From: JACDQM01 sp044373315
Lineage (GTDB): Bacteria > Pseudomonadota > Gammaproteobacteria > Burkholderiales > Burkholderiaceae_C
Length of the DNA: 48,209 bases
Direction of reading: 5' to 3'
Assembly (NCBI RefSeq): GCF_044373315.1
Contig: NZ_JBILQK010000023.1
Span: forward strand, 1-48,209
The notes below the pieces were generated by a model. That model was not told where the DNA came from. It searched no databases and saw only the letters and a list, made by a program, of their open reading frames with translations. The translations under genes were made by a program, and so were the position numbers. Positions 1-7,832 of the stretch are shown piece by piece. Every line of letters starts with the position of its first letter. Position 1 is the stretch's first letter.

Positions 1-223
1 CTTGCACGCGCTGGCGCAGGCTGTCGAAGTAGGCCGCGTCGGCCACGGCGGCGGGTGCCGACGCGGCGCCGGCCATCAGCAGGCCGCGCAGCTGCAGTCG
101 GTCCTGGTCCTTGCGAATCAGCTCGCGAACATATTCGCTGCTCGTGCCGTAGCCGCGCTGGCTGACCTGTTCGTCCACAAAGGACTTCAGGCTGTCGGGC
201 AGGGAGATGTTCATCGTGCTCAT
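1..223 (-). CDS. ParD-type antitoxin, ribbon-helix-helix (partial, cut by window edge)
   Basis: The reverse strand from ATG 223 reads MSTMNISLPDSLKSFVDEQV, followed by SQRGYGTSSEYVRELIRKDQ, and stays open to the window edge, so the C-terminus is missing. The short beta strand (MNISLP) followed by two helices with the G-Y-G-T-S-S-E-Y-V-R-E-L-I-R turn is typical of ParD/CC2985-family ribbon-helix-helix antitoxins. In that family the N-terminus binds operator DNA and the C-terminal tail wraps a ParE/RelE-type toxin. The toxin gene would lie downstream, outside this window. A second in-frame ATG at 214 is an alternative start. The visible ~74 residues are most of a normal 80-95 residue ParD. Confidence 0.75.
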   Translation of the reverse strand, partial: MSTMNISLPDSLKSFVDEQVSQRGYGTSSEYVRELIRKDQDRLQLRGLLMAGAASAPAAVADAAYFDSLRQRVQ

Positions 224-229
224 GCTCTC

Positions 230-258
230 AGGATAGAAGTCTTGGCAAAAAATGGCAA
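230..258 (-). promoter_or_regulatory. Promoter of the ParD-type gene with 10-bp-spaced repeat
   Basis: On the minus strand, TTGCCA (258-253) and TATCCT (235-230) are 17 bp apart, a good sigma70 pair. A second TTGCCA lies at 248-243, exactly 10 bp on, so the hexamer recurs on the same helix face, as expected of an autoregulator site. Transcription would begin about 7 nt past the -10, at or very near the ATG at 223. The mRNA could therefore be leaderless or start from the second ATG at 214. Confidence 0.5.
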
Positions 259-284
259 GATCACTGTCCTTGACGCCGGCATGC

Positions 285-593
285 TCAGTAGCGCTCCGCG
301 CGCAGCACGCTCACCGCGCTGAAATACATCACCACGCTGTAGTCCGCGGCGTACTTGGCCAGCACGGCGTCGGCGATGGCCTCAGCCACTGCCGGCTCGC
401 AGATCACCTTGATCTCGATGGTGCGGTTGGCCTCCCAGTCGCCGTCGCGCTCTCCTTCCGGAAACGCACCGCGTATCTCGCTGATGGTCCAGACATGGGC
501 CCGATGGCGCTTCAGCTCGGCCAGCAGCCGGGGCTCCAGGGCAGCCTCGGCCACCAGCGTGAGTTTGGTCTTGGGGTGGTGCTTGTTGTTCAT
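285..593 (-). CDS. sbtB: PII-like protein, SbtB-type partner of the bicarbonate transporter
   Basis: A 102-residue protein with PII-like ferredoxin fold features: a first strand near KTKLTLVAEAALE, a central loop rich in G, E and D (about residues 42-56, corresponding to the T-loop) and a second strand TIEIKVICE. The call rests on length, fold pattern and context. Its ATG at 593 overlaps the stop of the upstream SbtA-like gene by 4 bp (ATGA), so the two are translationally coupled. In cyanobacteria SbtB binds adenine nucleotides including cAMP and controls SbtA. The C-terminus ends at VLRAERY and shows no Cys-pair R-loop as in the cyanobacterial redox-responsive forms. Other PII-like families, such as DUF190, are possible but less likely beside SbtA. 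Confidence 0.75.
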   Translation of the reverse strand: MNNKHHPKTKLTLVAEAALEPRLLAELKRHRAHVWTISEIRGAFPEGERDGDWEANRTIEIKVICEPAVAEAIADAVLAKYAADYSVVMYFSAVSVLRAERY

Positions 594-1543
594 CGCGTGA
601 AGTAGGGCGCCAGATGCAGGTACAGCGGAATGCCCACCAGCAGATTGAAGGGGAAGGTCACGCCCAGTGCACAGGCGATGGACAGGCCGGTATTGGCCTG
701 CGGCACGGCCACGCGCAGTGCAGCCGGGGCGGCGATATAGCTGGCACTGGCAGCCAGTGTGGCCAGCAGGGCCACGCCACCGACCTGCAGTCCTAGCAGC
801 ATGCCGGTGGCCGCGCCGGCCAAGGCCAGCACCGGGGGCAAGGCGCAGCCCACCAGCACCAGCTTGATGCCGTGGCGCTTGAGCGCGCCCAGTTGGCCAC
901 CCGCGACCAGGCCCAGCTCCAGCAGGAACAGCGCCAGCACACCCTTGAAGGGATCGAGGAAGACGGCCTTGATCGGGGCCACGCCGGCGTCGCCAGCCAC
1001 TGCACCGATCATCAGGCCGCCCATCAGCAGCAGCACGCTCTTGCCCAGCAGCACCTCATGGGCCAGCAAGCCCCAGCGTATGCGCGAGCCGCTGCCGGCA
1101 TCAGCGCGCTTGAGGGCCAGACGGGCCAGCACGATGCCCACCACCAGGCCTGGTGCCTCCATCACTGCAACCCACAGCGCCGCATGCGACTCATACGGCA
1201 GGCCGGCGCGCTGCACCGCGGTCAGGGCCACGGCGAAGGTCACCACGCTGACCGAGCCGTAATGGGCGGCCAGGCCTGCCGCATCCACAGGCTTGAGGCC
1301 GGCCAGGCGCAGCAGAGGCGTGACCACCAATGGCACCAGGGCACCCAGGATGACCACCGCCAGCACCTGGGGCAAAAGGTCCATCAGCGGCTGGCGACTG
1401 AGTTCCAGCCCGCCCTTGAGCCCGATGGCGAGCAGCAGATAGATGGTGAGGGTTTCATACAGGGCTTCGGGCAGGCGCAGATCACTTTTGACCAAGCGCG
1501 CGAAAACCCCCAGGGCGAAAAACAAGACGACGACATCAAGCAT
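590..1543 (-). CDS. sbtA: SbtA-family sodium-dependent bicarbonate permease
   Basis: About 317 residues of nearly continuous hydrophobic helices, starting MLDVVVLFFALGVFARLVKS and containing LRLPEALYETLTIYLLLAIG and KGGLEL. This is the conserved opening of the SbtA/DUF897 family (10 TM segments in two inverted halves, inner membrane). Family members import bicarbonate with sodium. The frame is open upstream to a TTG at 1576, but ATG 1543 gives the family's normal N-terminus, although no good ribosome site precedes it. It is followed by an overlapping sbtB-like gene. No RuBisCO or carboxysome gene is in the window, so the role is more likely supply of bicarbonate to carboxylases or pH/CO2 homeostasis than autotrophy. 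Confidence 0.82.
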   Translation of the reverse strand: MLDVVVLFFALGVFARLVKSDLRLPEALYETLTIYLLLAIGLKGGLELSRQPLMDLLPQVLAVVILGALVPLVVTPLLRLAGLKPVDAAGLAAHYGSVSVVTFAVALTAVQRAGLPYESHAALWVAVMEAPGLVVGIVLARLALKRADAGSGSRIRWGLLAHEVLLGKSVLLLMGGLMIGAVAGDAGVAPIKAVFLDPFKGVLALFLLELGLVAGGQLGALKRHGIKLVLVGCALPPVLALAGAATGMLLGLQVGGVALLATLAASASYIAAPAALRVAVPQANTGLSIACALGVTFPFNLLVGIPLYLHLAPYFTR

Positions 1544-1642
1544 GGGGAGGCATTGTCGCAAAGCCGGGAAGCGCAACTGGAAACGTCAGCCTGCAGGGAA
1601 CTGACAGGGGCTTGCGGCGGCCCGCACCCCCGCGACCTTGGA

Positions 1643-2536
1643 TCAGCTGCCCGGCCGTGCCGCCAGAAAGGCATCCCGCAGTGCCGGTGCTGAATCCCTC
1701 CGCCAGGCGGCAAACACCGCCGAGGCCTCGATGGATTCCGCCAGCGGCTTGAACACCGCGCCCTGGATGCCGGCCTGCTTGAAGGCGGCCGGCACGATGG
1801 AGACTCCCAGGCCCTGGCCCACCAGCGAGACGACCGAGAGCCAGTGCCGGCCCTCGTGCTGCAGGCGCGGGTAGAAGCCCTGCTTGCGGCACATCTCGAT
1901 GATGCGGGCGTGGTAATCCGGCGAGCCTTTGCGCGAGAACAGGATGAAGGGCTGGTCGCTCAAGGCTGCCAGCGCCACCTGGCGCTTGGCAGCCATCTTG
2001 TGGTTGGCAGGCAGACAGGCCAGGAAGGGCTCGCTGTAGAGGGGCCGGCTGTCCAGCCCGGGCGGCAGGCGGTCGGTGTGCAGCAGTGCCAGGTCCAGCT
2101 CCTCGTGCAGCAGGGCCTCGATCTGGTCCTGCGAGTTCAACTCCACGACGACGACTTCCACCTTCGGATAGCGAGACTGGAAGTCCTGCAGCCAGCCGGC
2201 CAGACCATGGAAGAGGGTGGAGCCGACAAAGCCCAGGCGCAGTCGGCCCACTTCGCCGGCCTGTACCTCGCGGGCCAGTGCGCAGGCGTCCTCGGCGCGG
2301 CTGAGCAAGGACTGGGCGCTGAGCCGGAACGCCTCGCCCGCGGGCGTCAGGCGCACGCCCTTGCTGTCGCGGTCGAACAGGCGCGCGCCGACATTTGCCT
2401 CAAGCTGCTGGATGGCGACCGACAGCGGCGGCTGCGAGATTGCCAGGCGCTGCGCGGCGCGGCCGTAGTGCAACTCCTCAGCCAACGCAATGAAGTAGCG
2501 CAGATGACGGAATTCGAGGCGGCTGGCGAGACTCAT
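1643..2536 (-). CDS. LysR-family transcriptional regulator
   Basis: A 297-residue LTTR. The N-terminal winged helix-turn-helix spans about residues 8-66, with EFRHLRYFIALAEELHYGRA and LAISQPPLSVAIQQLE as the recognition region. The effector-binding domain, about residues 95-290, opens LRLGFVGSTLFHGL. ATG 2536 is chosen because an upstream extension to 2632 would add an atypical tail running into the regulatory region. The gene is divergent from gcdH (ATG 2681), the usual arrangement for an LTTR controlling its neighbour, so a GcdR-like role in glutarate/lysine catabolism is inferred. The stop lies 100 bp upstream of sbtA on the same strand, so co-transcription with sbtA-sbtB is possible. Confidence 0.9.
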   Translation of the reverse strand: MSLASRLEFRHLRYFIALAEELHYGRAAQRLAISQPPLSVAIQQLEANVGARLFDRDSKGVRLTPAGEAFRLSAQSLLSRAEDACALAREVQAGEVGRLRLGFVGSTLFHGLAGWLQDFQSRYPKVEVVVVELNSQDQIEALLHEELDLALLHTDRLPPGLDSRPLYSEPFLACLPANHKMAAKRQVALAALSDQPFILFSRKGSPDYHARIIEMCRKQGFYPRLQHEGRHWLSVVSLVGQGLGVSIVPAAFKQAGIQGAVFKPLAESIEASAVFAAWRRDSAPALRDAFLAARPGS

Positions 2537-2544
2537 AGTTGTTG

Positions 2545-2586
2545 CGAATCGTCGGAGTGGAATTCCGAATTGGACACGAATCGTCG
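2545..2586. promoter_or_regulatory. Direct repeat CGAATCGTCG x2 between lysR and gcdH
   Basis: CGAATCGTCG occurs at 2545-2554 and again at 2577-2586, 32 bp apart (about three helical turns). The palindrome GGAATTCC (2559-2566) lies between them. All three are inside the 144-bp divergent region between the LysR gene and gcdH. Such paired sites are where an LTTR tetramer would bind, but neither half is a clear T-N11-A LysR box. No clear sigma70 pair was assigned. Confidence 0.4.
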
Positions 2587-2680
2587 CACACGGAATACTC
2601 CAGGCCAGCGCTACGGTCCGAACAGCTTTCATCTGTGCGGGCCGGGCACCACAGATTCACGCATGCAGGAGATCTTCACC

Positions 2681-3859
<1,179 letters not shown>

Positions 3860-3875
3860 TCGCCCCCCACGCTTG

Positions 3876-4769
3876 ATGCTGCAGCTCGACGCAGCGCAGA
3901 CCCGGCAGCGCCTGCCTTATGTGGCGCTGCTGCCGGCGCTTGAGGCCGCGCTGCGCGACCTGGCGGCCGGCGCCATCCAGGCGCCCGAGCGGCACTCGCT
4001 GGCGCTCCCCGGTGGCGCCCGCTACTTGGTAATGCCCGCCGTCAATGCGCGGCTGGCGATCAGCAAACTGGTGACCGTGCACCCGAACAACCCGGCCCAG
4101 GGCCTGCCCGCGATACGCGGCGGCCTGCTGGTGACCGATGCCCGCGATGGCGCCTTGCTGGCGCTGCTGGACGGTCCTACCGTTACCGCACGGCGCACGG
4201 CGGCGCTGTCGATGCTGGGCCTGCAACGTTTTGTCCCGTTGGGCAGCGTCCGCCGCGTGGCCCTGATCGGCGCCGGTGTGCAGGCGGCTGAGCATGCGCG
4301 TGCCGTCCACGCCTTGTTTGGCGCGCAGATCACCTTGAGCAGCCGCAGCGCCGCGCGGGCCGAAGCGCTGGCCGCTGAATTGCAGGCCGAAGGCGTGGAC
4401 TTGCAGCTGGCGGCCGACGCTCCCAGCGCGCTGCAAGGCGCGCAGGCCGTGATCACCGCCACCACCAGCTGCGCGCCGGTGCTGCCCGAGCAGATTGACG
4501 ATGCGACGCTGATCGTCGCGATCGGCGCCTTCACGCCCCAGATGGTGGAGGTGCCGGCGGCGCTGGTGCGTCGGCGCAGCCTGGTGGTCGACACGCTGGA
4601 GGGTGCGCGCCAGGAAGCTGGTGACCTGATTCAAGCCGGCGTAGATTGGGCCGCTGTGCAGCCCTTGCTGGATGCCCTGGAGAGGCCGCCCGGCAGGCCG
4701 CTGCTGTTCAAGACCGTGGGCCACGCAGCCTGGGATCTGGCCGCCGCGGGCGTGGCGCTGGCTGACTGA
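3876..4769 (+). CDS. Ornithine cyclodeaminase / mu-crystallin family; probable delta1-piperideine-2-carboxylate reductase
   Basis: A 297-residue member of the OCD/mu-crystallin family. It has the substrate-side opening RYLVMPAVNARLAISKLVTV, then TVTARRTAALSMLG, and an NAD(P)-binding Rossmann motif VALIGAGVQAAEHARA followed by SSRSAARAEALAAE. Family members include ornithine cyclodeaminase and ketimine reductases that convert piperideine- or pyrroline-2-carboxylate to pipecolate or proline. I favour the reductase because the gene starts 16 bp after gcdH, and piperideine-2-carboxylate is a lysine-catabolic intermediate. ATG 3876 is preceded directly by an in-frame TTG and has no clear Shine-Dalgarno site, which suggests coupling to gcdH translation. 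The exact substrate is not proven. Confidence 0.8.
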   Translation: MLQLDAAQTRQRLPYVALLPALEAALRDLAAGAIQAPERHSLALPGGARYLVMPAVNARLAISKLVTVHPNNPAQGLPAIRGGLLVTDARDGALLALLDGPTVTARRTAALSMLGLQRFVPLGSVRRVALIGAGVQAAEHARAVHALFGAQITLSSRSAARAEALAAELQAEGVDLQLAADAPSALQGAQAVITATTSCAPVLPEQIDDATLIVAIGAFTPQMVEVPAALVRRRSLVVDTLEGARQEAGDLIQAGVDWAAVQPLLDALERPPGRPLLFKTVGHAAWDLAAAGVALAD

Positions 4770-4774
4770 CCGAG

Positions 4775-5425
4775 CTACTGACCGATGGCGCCGGCGCTGT
4801 CCGGTAGTGCGGCCCGCCGGGCGCCGGTGAAGCGCTTGGCCCAGTAGGCTTCGCGCATGTCCTCGACCCGTACCTTCTGGCCGCTGCGCGGCGCGTGGAT
4901 GAACTTGCCCTCGCCCACGTAGATCCCCACGTGTGAGAAGGTCCGGCGCATGGTGTTGAAGAACACCAGGTCGCCGGGCTTGAGCTCGTCTCGCTTGATG
5001 GTCACCAGGCTCGACAGCTTGGCCTGCTCGTCGGCGCGGCGCGGCAGCACCAGGCCCAGGCTCATCTCGAAGATATGGCGGGTGAAGCCGCTGCAGTCGA
5101 AGCCGGTTTCCACCGAGTTGCCACCGCGCCGGTAGGGCACGCCCAGGAAGTTCATGGCAGACAGCACCATCTCCGAGGCATGGTCACGGACCTGGTTCAA
5201 AAGATCCTGGTTGGCCACCTCGCCCGGGGCACCGCCCGGTGACCACAGGCCCCGGTCACGCAGAAACTTGCTGACGGCGTCGGCGCCGCCAGCGGCTGGC
5301 GCACTGGCCGCGCCTTGAGGCGCAGCCGCCGCCGTGTCACCCGGTGCGGCCATCACGCCAGCGCCGACCAGGCTCAAGACGAGCGCCAGCAGCCAGGCCC
5401 GCAGCGGATGCTGGACGGTCTTCAT
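4775..5425 (-). CDS. Exported NlpC/P60 (C40) cell-wall endopeptidase
   Basis: A 216-residue protein with a Sec signal peptide (MKTVQHPLRAWLLALVLSLV, cleavage near VMA-AP), an Ala/Gly/Pro linker and a C-terminal NlpC/P60 domain. The catalytic Cys is in TGFDCSGFTRHIF, the His in TFSHVGIYVG, and the third polar residue is the His of KFIHAPRSG. Such enzymes cut the D-Glu-diaminopimelate bond of murein stem peptides in the periplasm. The frame is open upstream to 5617, but ATG 5425 gives the signal peptide. The gene converges with the reductase gene, the stops being 5 bp apart, with no terminator hairpin visible between them. Confidence 0.9.
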   Translation of the reverse strand: MKTVQHPLRAWLLALVLSLVGAGVMAAPGDTAAAAPQGAASAPAAGGADAVSKFLRDRGLWSPGGAPGEVANQDLLNQVRDHASEMVLSAMNFLGVPYRRGGNSVETGFDCSGFTRHIFEMSLGLVLPRRADEQAKLSSLVTIKRDELKPGDLVFFNTMRRTFSHVGIYVGEGKFIHAPRSGQKVRVEDMREAYWAKRFTGARRAALPDSAGAIGQ

Positions 5426-5753
5426 GGCTGGGGGGCGTGGGCCGGCGGCAAACATGGCCGGCGAGTGTCTATGGGGGCTGGCGGGAGTGTCAAGCAAGGT
5501 CGCGGTGGTCGAGGGAAAGCCCGGGTTTTCAGGGTGCAGGTCGGCAAGGGAATACCCGGATTGGACCACAGCCTGCAGGTCAACCCTCTGTTCAGGTGCT
5601 TGTTCTGGCGCAAGCATCGGTTACAGCGGCAGCGAAGCGGCATCGCGGCGGCAGCGAGGTCAGGCTATCGTCAGCCCAGAGGCATGAAATGTCACTGGTT
5701 TGAATTCATCATGAATAATTATTGGCACCAAGGCCGGTGCAGAGGTGTGAGAC
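5426..5753. other. 328-bp intergenic region between divergent NlpC/P60 and prpE genes
   Basis: No coding region is supported here. The half next to the peptidase is GC-rich and featureless. The last ~60 bp turn AT-rich and hold a perfect palindrome (5704-5716), a possible -10 AATAAT (5714-5719) and an AGAGG ribosome site (5741-5745) for prpE. A TGGCAC at 5723-5728 is not a sigma54 promoter. Confidence 0.6.
5704..5716. promoter_or_regulatory. Perfect palindrome ATTCAT-C-ATGAAT upstream of prpE
   Basis: A 6-1-6 perfect inverted repeat 38 bp upstream of the prpE ATG, in the only AT-rich stretch of the region and overlapping a -10-like AATAAT. It has the size and position of a repressor operator. 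The cognate regulator is not identifiable from the window. Confidence 0.45.
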
Positions 5754-7652
5754 ATGAGCAGCAGCTACGCAGAGTTCTACCGTCGCTCGATCGAGCAGCC
5801 TGACGCTTTTTGGACCGAACAGGCGCAGCTGATCGACTGGCATCAGCCCTTTACTCAGGTTTGCGACTACAGCCGGCCGCCGTTTGCCAAGTGGTTTGTC
5901 GGCGGCAGCACCAATCTGTGCCACAACGCGGTGGATCGCCACGCGGCCAAGCGCCCGGACGAGCGCGCGCTGATCTGGGTCTCGACCGAGGTCGATCAGG
6001 AGATCGTCTACAGCTTCGGTGAGTTGCAACGCGAGGTGGAGCGCATGGCCGCCATACTGCTGGAGCAGGGCGTGGGCCAGGGCGACCGCGTGCTGGTCTA
6101 TATGCCGATGATCCCCGAGGCGGCCTTCGCAATGCTGGCCTGCGCGCGGATCGGCGCCATCCACTCGGTGGTGTTCGGCGGCTTTGCCAGCGTTTCCTTG
6201 GCCAGCCGCATCGACGATGCGACGCCCAAGCTGATCATCAGCGCCGATGCTGGCAGCCGCAGCGGCAAGGTCGTGCCCTACAAGCATCTGCTGGACGAGG
6301 CGATCACGCTGGCGCAGCACAAGCCGGCCGGCGTTCTGATGGTGGATCGCGGCCTGGCGCCAATGGCGCGCGTGCCCGGGCGCGACCTGGACTACGCCGC
6401 ACTGCGCGCCAAGCATCTGGACGCCCGCTTGCCCTGTACCTGGCTGGAGTCCAGCACACCGAGCTACACGCTCTACACCAGCGGTACCACCGGCAAGCCC
6501 AAGGGCGTGCAGCGCGACACCGGCGGTTATGCCGTCGCGCTGGCCGCGAGCATGAAGCACATCTACTGCGGCCAGCCGGGCGAGACCTACTTCAGCACCT
6601 CGGACATCGGCTGGGTGGTCGGCCACAGCTACATCATCTATGGCCCGCTGATCGCCGGCATGGCGACCCTCATGTACGAGGGCCTGCCGATCCGCCCCGA
6701 TGCCGGCATCTGGTGGAGCCTGGTCGAGAAGTACAAAGTCAGCGTGATGTTCAGCGCGCCGACCGCGGCGCGGGTGCTGAAGAAGCAGGATCCGGCCTTT
6801 CTGTCCAAGTACGACCTCAGCAGCCTGCGCGCGCTCTTCCTGGCCGGCGAACCGCTGGACGAGCCGACGGCCAGCTGGATAGCCAATGCAATCAAGAAGC
6901 CCATCATCGACAACTACTGGCAGACCGAAACCGGCTGGCCCATCCTTGCAGTCTGCAACGGCGTTGAGGCTGCGCCCACCAAGTTCGGTTCTCCGGGTAA
7001 GGCGGTTTACGGCTACGACGTGCGCCTGATCGACGAGAACACCGCCGAGGAGATCACCGAGCCGGGCAAGAAGGGCGTGATCGCGGTTGAAGGCCCGCTG
7101 CCGCCGGGCTGCCTGCAGACCATCTGGGGCGACGACGAGCGCTATGTGAAGACCTACTGGTCCGGTATCCATGGCCGCACCATGTACAGCACCTTCGACT
7201 GGGGCGTGAAGGACGCTGATGGCTACTTCTTCATCCTCGGCCGCACCGATGACGTGATCAATGTGGCCGGCCACCGGCTGGGCACGCGGGAAATCGAGGA
7301 GAGCATCTCCAGCCATCCGAACGTGGCCGAAGTGGCGGTGGTCGGCGTGGCCGATCAACTCAAGGGCCAGGTGGCGATGGCTTTTGCTGTGCTGAAGGAT
7401 GTGTCAGTTGCGGCGACGCCCGAGGGCGCGTTGAAGCTCGAAGGCGAGATCATGAAGCGCGTCGACGATCAGCTCGGCGCGGTGGCGCGGCCGGCGCGCG
7501 TGCGCTTCGTCAGCGTGCTGCCCAAGACCCGATCGGGCAAGCTGCTGCGCCGGGCCATCCAGGCGGTGTGCGAGGCGCGCGATCCGGGCGACCTGACCAC
7601 CATCGAAGACCCGACCGCGCTGCAGCAGATCAAGGATCTTCTCAAGGCCTGA
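5754..7652 (+). CDS. prpE: Propionyl-CoA synthetase (propionate-CoA ligase)
   Basis: A 632-residue adenylate-forming enzyme of the acetyl/propionyl-CoA synthetase branch. It activates propionate to propionyl-CoA through a propionyl-AMP intermediate. The N-terminal acetyl-CoA-synthetase-type cap has YAEFYRRSIEQPDAFW. The P-loop is YTSGTTGKPKGVQRDTGG, followed by TSDIGWVVGHSYIIYGPL. The A8 hinge region is GRTDDVINVAGHRLGTREIE, and the C-terminal catalytic Lys is K596 in KTRSGKLL, the residue acetylated by Pat-type enzymes in this family. The YAEFYRRSI opening and RDTGGYAVAL match PrpE rather than Acs. It stands alone, without prpBCD. The start is supported by AGAGG at 5741. Confidence 0.93.
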   Translation: MSSSYAEFYRRSIEQPDAFWTEQAQLIDWHQPFTQVCDYSRPPFAKWFVGGSTNLCHNAVDRHAAKRPDERALIWVSTEVDQEIVYSFGELQREVERMAAILLEQGVGQGDRVLVYMPMIPEAAFAMLACARIGAIHSVVFGGFASVSLASRIDDATPKLIISADAGSRSGKVVPYKHLLDEAITLAQHKPAGVLMVDRGLAPMARVPGRDLDYAALRAKHLDARLPCTWLESSTPSYTLYTSGTTGKPKGVQRDTGGYAVALAASMKHIYCGQPGETYFSTSDIGWVVGHSYIIYGPLIAGMATLMYEGLPIRPDAGIWWSLVEKYKVSVMFSAPTAARVLKKQDPAFLSKYDLSSLRALFLAGEPLDEPTASWIANAIKKPIIDNYWQTETGWPILAVCNGVEAAPTKFGSPGKAVYGYDVRLIDENTAEEITEPGKKGVIAVEGPLPPGCLQTIWGDDERYVKTYWSGIHGRTMYSTFDWGVKDADGYFFILGRTDDVINVAGHRLGTREIEESISSHPNVAEVAVVGVADQLKGQVAMAFAVLKDVSVAATPEGALKLEGEIMKRVDDQLGAVARPARVRFVSVLPKTRSGKLLRRAIQAVCEARDPGDLTTIEDPTALQQIKDLLKA

Positions 7653-7832
7653 CCCCGGCGCCCGGCGTACTCCGATGCGACGGCACGCGCAGCTCGCGCG
7701 GCAGACCGTGGCTCATGCTGCGTATCGCGCCGTCTGTCGCAGCACCTGCTGGCGCGGCGGGCGCCGCGCGGCACAATCGCGCGCACTGGCCCTGCAAGAC
7801 TCGAGTTGGGGCCGCAATGCGATGGAGACCCC

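Noticed and set aside
1844..2680. N-terminal extension of the glutaryl-CoA dehydrogenase frame, which is open for 279 codons upstream
   Set aside because: The extension is antisense to the LysR gene and crosses its promoter. ATG 2681 has a ribosome site and gives the normal family length.
5723..5740. TGGCAC...GGTGC resembling a sigma54 promoter before prpE
   Set aside because: The spacing is wrong: after GG at 5724-5725, ten bases lead to another GG instead of the required GC.
5709..7358. 549-codon minus-strand open frame opposite prpE
   Set aside because: No recognisable motif, and it lies entirely over a well-supported propionyl-CoA synthetase. It is a high-GC shadow frame.
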